The translations under genes and the position numbers were made by a program. The notes beneath the pieces were generated by a model. That model had not been told where the DNA came from, searched no databases, and saw only the letters and a program-made list of their open reading frames with translations. Of a stretch of DNA of 64,000 bases, positions 61,301 to 64,000 are shown in pieces (the stretch's first letter is position 1; each line of letters opens with the position of its first letter). The DNA is from Pseudoips prasinana (Eukaryota; Arthropoda; Insecta; Lepidoptera; Nolidae): positions 17,688,001 through 17,752,000 of the forward strand of contig OX621260.1 of NCBI GenBank assembly GCA_951640165.1, in the 5' to 3' direction.

Positions 61301-64000
61301 GCACTGGTAACACACACAGGTCGAAAACGGTACATGGGACGAAAAGATATATATGCTGACTAGTTTTAAAAAGTCATTTAAATTTGTATCAAAGATCTTT
61401 GGACTCGTCAATTTTTTGAGTTTTTTGAATTTTTTGAGAGAGATACTTACTTACTTATCGTATGGGCAGTGCCCTAGTGTCAAGAGTGGTTCAAGCCGCC
61501 CATTGGGCATCTGACATGGCTTAACGACTGTTGCCTAATGGCTACAACTGGGACCGACAACCTAACGCGCCCTCCGAAGCACGGAGACGCTCAGAAATTA
61601 AGCCACTGGCGGTCACCCATCTATAGACTGACCGTGAGCCTATTTGCTTAACCTTGCCTTTACGGATCGGTAAAAGCATCTGCTAAGATTTACTAAAAAC
61701 ATATATATTTACTTTAACCAAATTTTCTGATGTATAAGAAAAACATATTAAACAACGTGTATTCAAGTGTTCAAATATAAATACAATGATAATATATATA
61801 AGACAATGTGCAAAAATTGTACGTAATATAATCACATACATACCTACGTGCATTAAATACCTATTGTAGCACACAAAAACACCTGGCCGAGTCTCTATAG
61901 AGGTAGCGTTAAACTTTACTTATGGAAACTAAGACAAAATTAATAACACTACCTCTTTAAATTCCAGCCGATAGAAGTCCACTGATGGACAAAGGTTACT
62001 TCTAAATTTATTTATTACTAGCTGTGCCCGCGACTTCGTCCGCGTGTTAATTAGTTTATTTCGTTTTTTTTTGTAAAATAAAAACTTTATCTAAAATAAA
62101 AGTAGCCTAAGTTACTCCTTATTACATCAGCTACCTGCCAATAAAAGTCCCTTCAAAATCGGTCCAGCCATTTCAGAGATTAGCCGGAACAAACAGACAG
62201 ACAGACAGACAAAAATTGTAAAAAATGTTATTTTGGTGTATGTACCGTATGTATATTCATATTTATGTAGTAAAAACCGGCTATTTCAATATTACAAACA
62301 GACACTCCAATTTTATTTATTTGTATAGATTAAATTTATTATAATCGCCATGCAGTATAATGCCCGTTAGGGATGACTTCTACTCCGTGTCGTTTCCGGC
62401 CCAGAAAGAATAAAGGGCCACTCCATACCATATTGTGGGTGTCGTAAAACGTGACTAAGGGATATACTGGGTAGTCGGGCTGCAGCGCTACCTGTGTACT
62501 AGCTACCACCTAACTGCGGTCGCCAACTCGCATGCCAAGCGCGATGACTTCGGCAAACCCCACGAAATGGAAATGTTATAAAACACTAGCTGTGCCCCGC
62601 GGTTTTACCCGCGTTAAACCTTATAAATTATCACTGTTCCTCCCCCGTGGGTGATAATATGTAGCCTATATGTTGACCCAACCTCTTAGTAATGTCCATG
62701 CAAAATTTGAAGTAAATCCATGCAGTACTTTTTGAGTTTAGCCCGGACATAAATACAGACAAACATACAAAAATTCTAAAAACTATATTTTTGTCTTCAA
62801 TATCGATTGTAGATCACGACCCTAGTATCTTTTTTTTTAAATATTCAATGTACAGTGTTGACTTTCTTACGAATGTATTATATGTATAGATTTGGAGGAT
62901 GCCTATGACCAACACTGGTAAGTATGTATGATTTCAACTCCCCACACGAATGATAATGATATTCGTCACTATCACGACACAGCTACTACCTATATGTTCT
63001 GTTAAACGGGGTGATTAGACACACGGGGGGTGAATAGCAATAGGCACAGTATCCATACAAAAGAAACAAAATTTTACTATTGTATGGATACTGTCCCCAG
63101 TGCTATTCACCCCGTTTTCCGTAATCCCCCGAATATAATTTACTGTAAAATAATATTTGCCTATGTGGCCGTTGCTCGCGTGCCCACGATCAATTAATAC
63201 CTTCGCGAGTCGGTGTTTCCCGTCTAGCAAGAGAGGCCGGCTTTACCCTACGGGAATATTGGCCGCGCTATGCGTCCATTGAAACTTATAACACCGAGTT
63301 ACTGAAGGGAAGGAAGGAATTTGTGACAAATACTGTTTAAAACAAGAAACTATGATATCTTAGGACATTATGCACACACGGTAATCTGATCCCTAACAAA
63401 GCAGAGCTTGTACTATAGAAACCAGATAGCTGATATACACATATGACATACTAGCTGTGCCCCGCGGCCTTACCCGCGTTCAATTTTATACATTTTCACA
63501 GCTCCTCTCCCGTAGGTGATAGCGTGATAATATGTAGCCTATATGTTGACCCGACCTCTTCGTAATATTGATGCAAAATTTGAAGTAAATCGATGCAGTA
63601 CTTTTTGAGTTTAGCCGGGACATACATACAGACAAACAGACAAAAATTCTAAAAACTATATTTTTGGCTTCGATTTCGATAGTAGATCACGCCACAAGTA
63701 TCATTTAAAAAAAATATTCAATGTACAGTTTTGACTTTCCTACTATTTTATTATATGTATAGATGATATACATGTTCATGCAACCAAATATCTGTCCTGC
63801 GTGAAAATCGAACCCACGACCTACGGCGTGAAAGGCAAGCATTTACACGCCAACCGGCCCATCATGCCGCATTCCCCGTTATTGAAGCTGTATCCTTGTT
63901 TCAGAGGGCTTATCTTTCAAAGAGAAGAAGGCGAAGAAACTGAAAGCTCAAGCGAAGTCGTCACACAACTGGAACGTGTTGTTCTTGGGGACGAACGCGA
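33823..64000 (+). CDS. RBM19: Multiple RNA-binding domain protein 1 / RBM19 (MRD1) homologue, exons 1-9, 3' end outside window
   Basis: Nine exons (33823-33858, 33932-34291, 37167-37403, 38312-38434, 40248-40428, 42304-42395, 56952-57057, 59063-59254, 63905 onward), all with GT/AG borders and compatible phases, give about 475 residues. RRM1 has 'LIVKNLPNK' and 'GKFRNFGFIGY', followed by 'AWSKYAP'; a Lys/Glu-rich region and 'ISDLEYMKLLMKK' come next; RRM2 has 'RVAGFCYVGF'; RRM3 has 'IFVRNLAYVVSEEEITSLFE' and 'QPKGFATVTF'; then 'SFKEKKAKKLKAQAKSSHNW'. This is the RBM19/Mrd1 order. The protein is nucleolar and acts in 18S pre-rRNA processing. The family has five or six RRMs, so about half lies downstream. 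No stop or frameshift in the exons. Confidence 0.93.
33932..34291 (+). CDS. RBM19: RBM19 exon 2
   Basis: 120 codons after 'tatattcag'. Rest of RRM1 with RNP1 'KFRNFGFIGY', then 'VENCANLGDEKKPKAWSKYA' and a Lys-rich helix 'VKKIEKKEKKIEKNKNK'. Donor GTAAGA at 34292, phase 0. Confidence 0.94.
34363..35985 (-). mobile_element. Jockey-superfamily LINE in RBM19 intron 2, 5' truncated
   Basis: Minus-strand RT open from about 35973 to 34489 apart from one in-frame TAG. The 3' end is a (ATAA)n tail at about 34363-34382, reading (TTTA)n on plus. Antisense to RBM19. Confidence 0.85.
34489..35973 (-). pseudogene. LINE RT with a single nonsense codon
   Basis: 'EPLHHIFNISLSVATFPSQW', 'GYRPVAVLSTPAKVFESAIQ', 'YFDFKKAFDTVDNN' (catalytic Asp), 'SGVSQGSTLGPLEFILMIND', 'CLLFADDLKVF' (Asp pair), then TAG at 35250-35248 followed in the same frame by 'WSQENKLYFNVNKCSVMSFT', the thumb and a complete C-terminus. 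Only this stop (probably CAG to TAG, inferred) separates the two halves, so the insertion is fairly young. The endonuclease and fingers are missing through 5' truncation. Confidence 0.88.
35986..37166 (+). other. Right part of RBM19 intron 2, no gene recognised
   Basis: AT-rich intron sequence with no ORF or repeat that I could match elsewhere in the window, ending in the exon 3 acceptor. Confidence 0.5.
37167..37403 (+). CDS. RBM19: RBM19 exon 3
   Basis: 79 codons after 'ctgtttcag': 'HKDDPLFAEFIEAHVNDKTT', then an acidic/basic low-complexity stretch and 'PISDLE'. Donor GTAAGA, phase 0. Confidence 0.92.
37853..38165 (+). mobile_element. tRNA-derived SINE family 1, copy 1
   Basis: 'ctagtggtagcatgttcgcc' (A-box region) and 'ttgggttcaagtcccgtg' (B box) at the head. 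The body runs 'tttctcagcatcagcccgaa' to 'gcgcacacacttgtgcaata'. Related copies at 39782 and 55594. Lies in intron 3. Confidence 0.8.
38312..38434 (+). CDS. RBM19: RBM19 exon 4
   Basis: 41 codons after 'tttttacag', completing the conserved 'ISDLE|YMKLLMKK' and ending 'RNRPLLHVK', the start of RRM2. Donor GTAAGT, phase 0. Confidence 0.92.
38455..38640 (+). mobile_element. RTE-like LINE 3'-end fragments
   Basis: 'ttgggggaggcctttgtcga' and 'tttcggctgatatgatgatg' match the RTE 3' terminus at 50750; 'gtggcgaccacaaaccagaa' to 'gcggatagcgctggaccttt' matches its last coding part. The two pieces are out of order, so rearranged. Confidence 0.6.
38655..38805 (+). repeat. R165 interspersed repeat, copy 1
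   Basis: 'tgtacctaaatatctgtaat' to 'catgttctgactatttacaa' and 'gcgcttttttaaag'. Also at 44477-44645 and, inverted, at 51826-51975. No ORF. Confidence 0.85.
38809..39027. mobile_element. MITE (gaagttatactt family), copy 1
   Basis: Ends 'gaagttatactt...' and '...aagaagtataacttc' form terminal inverted repeats. The interior carries 'cgatggagaaaaatgatgag' twice-rearranged with an extra palindrome (cgatgcgcgatgcgcgcgcatcg). Shares both ends with the 3.8-kb element at 47991. Confidence 0.82.
39120..39275 (-). mobile_element. tRNA-derived SINE
   Basis: On plus: 'gcgggactcgaacccgcgac' (B box, inverted) and 'tagccgctgcgccacacg' (D-arm/A box, inverted). Body 'ggcgcgggactcg' preceded by 'atttatgggtcacacaaata'. 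Confidence 0.7.
39425..39728 (-). mobile_element. tRNA-derived SINE family 3
   Basis: Inverted B box 'tgggaatcgaacccacgacc' at the right. Body with 'atctgatcccaaactaagca' and 'gagcttgtactatggaaacc'. Same family as 46616-46800 (plus) and the split copy at 63355-63870. Confidence 0.78.
39782..40085 (+). mobile_element. tRNA-derived SINE family 1, copy 2
   Basis: 'gactgcctcgttggtctagc' head; B box partly decayed ('ctgggttcttctgg'); body ends in 'gcgcacacacttgtgcactt' like copy 1. Confidence 0.75.
40248..40428 (+). CDS. RBM19: RBM19 exon 5 (RRM2)
   Basis: After 'tctctttcag': 'ITGLPYKCKKKDIKEFFRPL' through RNP1 'KRVAGFCYVGF' to 'DKLFLG'. Donor GTAAGT at 40429, phase 1. Confidence 0.93.
40560..40579. 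repeat. (GTT)n microsatellite
   Basis: 'gttgttgttgttgttgt' in intron 5. Confidence 0.9.
40688..41012 (-). pseudogene. RTE-like LINE, C-terminus and 3' end
   Basis: Minus strand: 'LIRRLKVTQRVMERAMLGVS', 'DRI', a broken 'CRDPQATLGNRHSPKNYQTE' where related copies read 'EIRRRTKVTDISRRIAKLK', and the terminal 'gccgaaagacgctcactgct' (plus). Same family as 49320-50800 and 61090-61345. Contains frameshifts. Confidence 0.7.
41036..41212 (+). repeat. Dispersed repeat type B
   Basis: 'ctagctgtgccccacggttt' start, 'aaaatcggtccggtagtttt' middle, 'cctttataatattagtgtga' end. Same family at 41904, 57594 (minus), 58706 and related 62587/63451. Confidence 0.78.
41214..41424 (-). mobile_element. SINE-like repeat cut by a MITE
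   Basis: 'gtacccaaactaggcagagc' and the inverted B-box-like 'atgagaatcgaacc' at the right. The head is interrupted at 41425 by the MITE. Confidence 0.55.
41427..41821. mobile_element. TA-flanked MITE (CAACATGTAAC family), copy 1
   Basis: 395 bp. 'caacatgtaacataattacc' at the left and the complementary '...cgttaattacgttacatgttg' type end at the right form ~25-bp terminal inverted repeats, flanked by TA on both sides as in Tc1/mariner-type elements. A second, very similar copy is at 42708. Non-coding. Confidence 0.9.
41904..42226 (+). repeat. Dispersed repeat type B, longer copy
   Basis: 'ccccgcgatttcacccgcgt' start, 'cctatgtgttattctgatgt' middle, 'cgcgtttataatagtaggat' end. Confidence 0.75.
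42304..42395 (+). CDS. RBM19: RBM19 exon 6
   Basis: After 'aatttctag': completes a Gly codon, then 'SHRVHVHKYEDKAKNAAMEE' to 'KKREE'. Donor GTAATA at 42396, phase 0. Confidence 0.9.
42407..42596 (+). repeat. Dispersed repeat, type B-like
   Basis: 'agcagtgcccgcggacttca' start, 'tttataatattagtataga' end. Confidence 0.65.
42708..43091. mobile_element. TA-flanked MITE (CAACATGTAAC family), copy 2
   Basis: 384 bp. Terminal inverted repeats 'caacatgtaacgtaattaac' + gcac match perfectly between ends. TA flanks at 42706-42707 and 43092-43093. Same orientation as copy 1. Confidence 0.92.
43155..43330. repeat. LINE 3'-end fragment (minus) with (TTATC)n tail and (AAT)n microsatellite
   Basis: 'ataagataagataaatactc' is the tail of a minus-strand LINE end containing 'ggcggtcttatcgcagtcag'. 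43315-43340 is an (ata)n run. 'ggtccgtaagtgattggc' just before it resembles the head of the 5S-like SINE. Confidence 0.55.
43345..43542 (+). mobile_element. Possible LINE 3' end, GC-rich segment then (AAAT)n-like tail
   Basis: 'gcctagggcgtataaccccg' and 'ccgccgggggagctctg', then AT-rich DNA ending 'aaaataaataaataag', where the next SINE begins. Family uncertain. Confidence 0.4.
43545..43798 (-). mobile_element. tRNA-derived SINE family 2, copy 1
   Basis: Inverted B box 'gggattcgaacccaggacca' and inverted head 'actaccaactaggctacggt'. Body 'tggggacaatgtcacactga' and 'gcttgtactatgggtaccag'. Plus-orientation copies at 46345 and 52395 are nearly identical. Confidence 0.88.
44477..44645 (+). repeat. 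R165 repeat, copy 2, inserted in the LINE RT
   Basis: Same sequence as 38655-38805, here between the RT codons for '...YEKDI' and 'RRVNTG', so it is a true insertion with an AT-rich head (aaaataaaataaaataaatt) and tail. Confidence 0.85.
45401..45640 (+). mobile_element. Non-autonomous Helitron (240 bp)
   Basis: Starts TCTATATATATATAAAAATC and ends 'gtaccgggccgctag', flanked by A (45400) and T (45641). TC start, CTAG end and insertion between A and T without duplication are Helitron hallmarks. Removing it rejoins the LINE codons G-I-S exactly. Contains 'accgatttggctaatttggg', as in other insect Helitron copies. Confidence 0.92.
45728..46015 (-). mobile_element. CR1/L2-like LINE 3' end
   Basis: Minus frame 'SENLNLSLPTHSTNFFSKSF', 'TVEAACFWNVLPLTIRCAQS', 'FGLFKTLVKNHYLSL' is an RT C-terminus. 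(TATG)n tail near 45745-45775. Truncated 5'. Confidence 0.65.
46049..46250 (+). mobile_element. 5S-rRNA-like SINE, copy 1 (5' truncated)
   Basis: 'cgcggtcagaccatagatgg' and 'gtgaccgcc' correspond to the intermediate element and C box of the 5S rRNA internal promoter. Followed by the shared body 'cctccgtgcttcggagggca', 'gctgtcggtcccggttg', 'taagccatatcagtgcccta'. Confidence 0.65.
46345..46595 (+). mobile_element. tRNA-derived SINE family 2, copy 2
   Basis: 'agttggtagtgctcctgcct' (A-box region), 'cctgggttcgaatcccgc' (B box), body to 'gacattgtccccagatatta'. Confidence 0.88.
46616..46802 (+). mobile_element. tRNA-derived SINE family 3 (partial head)
   Basis: 'catgggttcgattcccaaat' B box; body 'gcatgaacatgtctgcttgt', 'gtttccatagtagtttggga'. 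Plus-orientation relative of 39425-39728. Confidence 0.75.
46803..47225 (-). mobile_element. CR1/Daphne-like LINE 3' end with (TTATC)n tail
   Basis: Minus strand ends 'RSLRELPLRLFKLRLKTWLI', 'EKCFYTIQEFFDIKAY' and stop, then a ~300-bp 3' UTR and the tail seen on plus as 'gataagataagataagatca'. Confidence 0.75.
47270..47910 (+). repeat. Dispersed repeat split by a LINE 3' end (47422-47838)
   Basis: 'gtgggtgtcgtaaaaggcga' to 'actcgtatggcc', then, after the insertion, 'actcgcatgccaagcgcggt' to 'gaaacctttgggggaggcct'. The uninterrupted version is at 62370-62575. 'actcg(t/c)atg(g/c)c' at both junctions is the target duplication. Confidence 0.75.
47422..47838 (+). mobile_element. CR1-like LINE 3' end inserted in a repeat
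   Basis: 'ggattatttagacgacaatt' etc. is the end of an RT ORF plus 3' UTR, finishing with 'aataaagattctgattctga', a two-unit ATTCTG tail. Flanked by ~12-bp target duplication. Confidence 0.72.
49078..49300 (+). pseudogene. Transposon-borne basic protein, N-terminal domain with one in-frame stop
   Basis: ATG at 49078: 'MSISAAEKQKLYKERLENNS', 'GSYEEAKRKPRERYPER', TAA at 49189-49191, then in the same frame 'RLVKDLTPKEITKNMLNRVL', 'ENTPPSFRRPEI'. The pattern AEKQK-Y-ERL...LTP-E...TPPS resembles an N-terminal DNA-binding-like region seen in predicted lepidopteran transposon proteins (recollection, not searched). Interrupted soon after by the RTE insertion. Confidence 0.45.
49320..50800 (+). pseudogene. 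RTE-like LINE reverse transcriptase, multiply broken
   Basis: Plus strand: 'NEDIPDVSLYDIRMALKQLK', 'NNKTPGDDGLKTELLKAGG', 'ALFKKGDKTLLKKYRPSTLL', 'LARRFDDFQPLEQASFRKSF', 'TIDHIHTLWQVIQKTEEYNK', then after a gap with deletions 'MKVFDQCVLPVMTYGTETWS', 'LIRRLKITQRAVERAILGVS', 'EIRRRTKVTDISRRIAKLK', stop, 'QWAGHIARRTDGRKVLDWRR'. 3' end 'gaggcctttgtccatcagtg' and 'ctttcggctgatatgacgat'. The FADD block is not preserved. Nested in the 3.8-kb DNA transposon. Confidence 0.85.
50801..51825. other. Right part of the 3.8-kb DNA transposon, non-coding
   Basis: AT-rich; no ORF over 60 codons recognised. Ends with the subterminal and terminal inverted repeats and 'ctaacgcgtgtacacacac'. Confidence 0.6.
51826..51975 (-). 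repeat. R165 repeat, copy 3 (inverted)
   Basis: 'attcacgtagactttaaaaa' + agcgc to 'aaaatttattttattatag', the reverse complement of copy 2. Confidence 0.85.
51976..52394. other. Intron 6 sequence, nothing assigned
   Basis: A GC-richer stretch at 52095-52240 ('aacgacggtcgcgctttaat', 'ggtagtcgcggtgcagtcag') may be a TE leader; no ORF. Confidence 0.4.
52395..52646 (+). mobile_element. tRNA-derived SINE family 2, copy 3
   Basis: 'tagttggtagtgctcctgcc', 'cctgggttcgaatcccggca', body to 'gacattgtccccagatatta'. Very close to copies at 43545 and 46345. Confidence 0.88.
52647..52693. repeat. Perfect 22-bp-arm palindrome, 3-nt loop
   Basis: 'atatggacagtaaggtaact' + aa, loop acc, then the exact complement. 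Sits directly at the 3' end of SINE family 2 copy 3. Confidence 0.95.
52926..53035 (+). mobile_element. tRNA-like SINE head
   Basis: 'ggctagtgtctgagcggtgt' and 'aagtttgattcccgcacc' match A- and B-box positions. Body not recognised elsewhere. Confidence 0.5.
53085..53308 (-). mobile_element. 5S-rRNA-like SINE, copy 2 (most complete)
   Basis: Minus strand head 'cactcgtcggtccgtaagtg', 'atcggctaggtaaagcatct', 'aggctggcggttagtccaga', 'tagatgggtgaccg' follows the 5S order (CUCGUCCGAUCACCGAA, UUAAGCA, GGGC.CGGUUAGUA, GAUGGGxGACCG). Body matches copies 1 and 3. Its 5' end abuts the tail of the CR1-like LINE. Confidence 0.7.
53309..55560 (-). mobile_element. CR1/Daphne-like LINE with (TTATC)n tail, 5' truncated
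   Basis: Tail at 53311-53341 (plus 'gataagataagataagacat'), ~150-bp 3' UTR, then the RT up to about 55547 on the minus strand. Fragment of intron 6, antisense to RBM19. Confidence 0.85.
53488..55547 (-). pseudogene. CR1-like RT with one frameshift
   Basis: Minus strand: 'SSWITKGIKVSSKFKRFLNT', 'NYRPISLLPVLSKLLERMMK', 'ILNAAQFGYQKSICTADAID', 'AGLFLDLSSAFDTVDHN' (catalytic Asp), a shift near 54450-54480, then 'DINRGVPQGSVLGPIFFVIF', 'LNDLSAFIANHAPEAKLVIF' with ADDT, 'VKFLGVEIDALLNWKQEVSS', C-terminus 'GYYSISEYTEDKK'. Only the shift disrupts it; the endonuclease is missing. Confidence 0.9.
55594..55760 (+). mobile_element. tRNA-derived SINE family 1, copy 3 (short)
   Basis: 'ttgactgcctcgttggtcta' + gcggtag, B box 'cctgggtttaaatacctgg'. 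Internal deletion of the body. Confidence 0.75.
55970..56570 (+). mobile_element. 'gggttccgtagcc' interspersed element
   Basis: Starts 'tagggttccgtagccaaatg', contains 'aaacggaaccc', 'gtctgtttgtccgtccgtat', and ends 'ttacggaacccttcatgtgc' then gagtccgactcgcacttg, a palindromic terminus. Recognised as a high-copy lepidopteran/arthropod repeat from memory. A (C)18-type tract lies at 56335-56353. Confidence 0.65.
56571..56951. other. End of RBM19 intron 6, nothing assigned
   Basis: AT-rich, with a T-run ahead of the exon 7 acceptor. No repeat match. Confidence 0.5.
56952..57057 (+). CDS. RBM19: RBM19 exon 7 (start of RRM3)
   Basis: After a T-rich tract and AG at 56950-56951: 'KVNCEESIGDSGSIFVRNLA', then 'YVVSEEEITSLFEKYG'. 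RNP2 is IFVRNL. Donor GTGAGT, phase 1. Confidence 0.92.
57165..57525 (+). mobile_element. CR1/Daphne-like LINE 3' end with (TTATC)n tail
   Basis: Plus frame 'APCIYNKLPISWKALSVPLF', 'KKKLSNFFVKKAYYNISEYF' and stop at about 57310, 3' UTR, then 'aaaatatcttatcttatctt' + atc. In intron 7. Confidence 0.78.
57590..57778 (-). repeat. Dispersed repeat type B (inverted)
   Basis: 'taatattataaaggcgagtt' at the left, 'gggtaaaaccgcggggcaca' at the right. Confidence 0.78.
57779..58321. other. Intron 7 sequence, nothing assigned
   Basis: Includes 'ccgctgatgaataaagactg', a 3'-end-like motif, and a small palindrome 'gtgatcacttgcatgtgatcac'. No ORF of note. Confidence 0.4.
58322..58482. mobile_element. MITE (gaagttatactt family), copy 2, 161 bp
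   Basis: 'gaagttatacttcttttggc' left, 'aagaagtataacttc' right: 15-bp perfect terminal inverted repeats. Interior equals the left ~110 bp of the 3.8-kb element fused to its right end at a shared 'aact'. Confidence 0.9.
58530..58852 (+). repeat. Two adjacent type B dispersed repeats
   Basis: 'cggatatataagtaatatta' and 'gttcatcaaaatccgttcgg' at 58590-58650; a second begins 'cttgccccgcggttttacct' at 58712 and continues across a nested MITE to about 59036. Confidence 0.7.
58855..58997. mobile_element. 143-bp MITE nested in a type B repeat, TA target duplication
   Basis: Ends 'tgtacagacgccagcacatc' and complementary '...gagctggcgtctgtaca'; inverted similarity extends ~45 bp. TA at 58853-58854 and 58998-58999. 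Removing it restores the repeat ('catccata' to 'ctcacgaactttcgcattta'). Confidence 0.9.
59063..59254 (+). CDS. RBM19: RBM19 exon 8 (rest of RRM3)
   Basis: After 'tatttccacag': 'PIAEVNMPIDPITRQPKGFA', 'TVTFVMPEHAVKAYTELDGT', 'RMLHLLPAK', then an acidic run. Markedly GC-richer than the introns. Donor GTAGGT, phase 1. Confidence 0.93.
59255..60659. other. Left part of RBM19 intron 8, little assigned
   Basis: The open frame just after the exon 8 donor (to about 59330) reads on by chance. A mixed-composition stretch at 60100-60660 ('ccatctcatcccatggtagg', 'cgattccccgggacatgcct') looks like LINE-derived, non-coding DNA. No gene recognised. Confidence 0.4.
60660..60745 (+). mobile_element. LINE 3' end
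   Basis: 'tggaagaggcttttgtccag' and 'ccgtgggctttttacagctg' are typical lepidopteran LINE 3' terminal sequences. Confidence 0.55.
60911..61024. repeat. Long hairpin, ~38-bp arms
   Basis: 'tccgtttgtatagaaaacac' + gcacaatccaacacacag mirrored by 'tgtgttggactgtgcgtgtt' + tcctatacaatcgga, with a further 'atgcatctgcat'/'gtggatgcat' match in the loop. Confidence 0.85.
61090..61345 (-). mobile_element. RTE-like LINE C-terminal fragment
   Basis: Plus 'tcgggctatgtcagtaactt', 'gctctttgggtgaccttgaa', 'agcgaccacgtctctgttcc' are the reverse complement of the 50400-50590 segment (ETWSLT, LIRRLK...). Confidence 0.75.
61452..61690 (-). mobile_element. 5S-rRNA-like SINE, copy 3
   Basis: Minus strand 'aaggttaagcaaataggctc', 'acggtcagtctatagatggg', 'tgaccgcc' matches the A box/IE/C box order of 5S rRNA. 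Body as in copies 1 and 2. Confidence 0.68.
61691..62024. other. Intron 8, nothing assigned
   Basis: AT-rich. 'ccgatagaagtccactgatg' + gacaaaggtt near 61970 is a small LINE-3'-end-like piece. Confidence 0.45.
62025..62331 (+). repeat. Dispersed repeat type A
   Basis: 'gctgtgcccgcgacttcgtc' to 'ttttatttatttgtataga', close to 16724-17011. Confidence 0.82.
62370..62575 (+). repeat. Uninterrupted copy of the repeat split at 47270-47910
   Basis: 'gtgggtgtcgtaaaacgtga', 'ggtagtcgggctgcagcgct', 'aactcgcatgccaagcgcga'. Serves as the empty-site comparison. Confidence 0.75.
62587..62900 (+). repeat. Dispersed repeat type B2, copy 1
   Basis: 'ctagctgtgccccgcggttt' to 'tattatatgtatagat'; nearly the same as 63451-63766. 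Confidence 0.82.
63008..63130. mobile_element. Short MITE-like foldback
   Basis: 'ggggtgaatagcaataggca' + cagtatccatacaa mirrored by 63079-63112; weaker match extends to both ends ('ggggtgattagacacacggg' / 'cgttttccgtaatccccc'). Confidence 0.75.
63355..63870 (-). mobile_element. SINE family 3 copy split by a type B2 repeat
   Basis: Left part 63355-63446 ('cggtaatctgatccctaaca', 'gcttgtactatagaaaccag') and right part 63767-63870 ('atcgaacccacgacctacgg') together equal 39425-39728. Confidence 0.75.
63451..63766 (+). repeat. Dispersed repeat type B2, copy 2, nested in SINE family 3
   Basis: 'ctagctgtgccccgcggcct' to 'ttattatatgtatagat'. Its position inside the SINE shows it inserted later. Confidence 0.82.
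63905..64000 (+). CDS. RBM19: RBM19 exon 9 (partial, runs off window)
   Basis: After 'ccttgtttcag': 'GLSFKEKKAKKLKAQAKSSH' and 'NWNVLFLGTNA', the conserved segment that precedes RRM4 in RBM19. Confidence 0.92.

Noticed and set aside
1..64000. CRISPR array, prophage or bacterial operon
   Set aside because: Spaced identical repeats with unique spacers are not present; the tandem repeats found have no spacer pattern, and genes are spliced or eukaryotic retroelements.

Overview
The window is AT-rich animal nuclear DNA and looks like a moth or butterfly genome. The evidence is a conserved intron-containing gene (RBM19/MRD1-like), an intact COX19 gene, and a transposon mix typical of Lepidoptera: CR1/Daphne-like, Jockey and RTE-like LINEs, Ty3/gypsy and Ty1/copia elements, a TC...CTAG Helitron, tRNA-derived SINEs and many short inverted-repeat elements. 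Species was not determined. There is no prokaryotic gene organisation, CRISPR array or operon.

Layout. 1-5.4 kb: two almost identical LINE copies in opposite orientation, separated by a ~97-bp minisatellite. 5.9-14.9 kb: a decayed Ty3/gypsy element (gag, protease, RT-RNase H) split by a full-length LINE (7427-12329) whose two ORFs are both open and which is flanked by a 5-bp target duplication. 14.8-16.5 kb: a second gypsy-like gag-protease remnant on the minus strand, sharing an inverted duplication with the preceding DNA. 17.2-17.7 kb: an LTR/PBS-like segment next to a short membrane-protein-like open frame. 17.7-22.5 kb: a composite satellite of GT-rich arrays alternating with modules, four of which carry the same long hairpin. 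22.6-28.1 kb: a 5'-truncated LINE, then a nearly full-length Jockey element. 28.1-29.9 kb: an internally deleted copia element with a 5-bp target duplication. 30.6-30.9 kb: COX19 (minus). 31.4-33.3 kb: a small unknown ORF, an inverted-repeat element, and the first copy of a duplicated leader. 33.8 kb to the end: nine exons of an RBM19/MRD1-like gene (plus strand, continuing past the window).

The RBM19 exons can be joined in frame with GT/AG borders and encode the first three RRMs. The introns are packed with transposons; intron 6 alone is about 14.6 kb. Several insertions can be ordered by nesting: a Helitron and another repeat inside an RTE-like LINE, an RTE LINE inside a 3.8-kb DNA transposon, and a small MITE inside a dispersed repeat. 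Three copies of a 5S-rRNA-like SINE family and a parent/derivative pair for a MITE family are the most interesting candidates here. The only confident host functions are mitochondrial cytochrome oxidase assembly (COX19) and ribosomal RNA processing (RBM19); most other coding sequence belongs to transposons, mostly broken.
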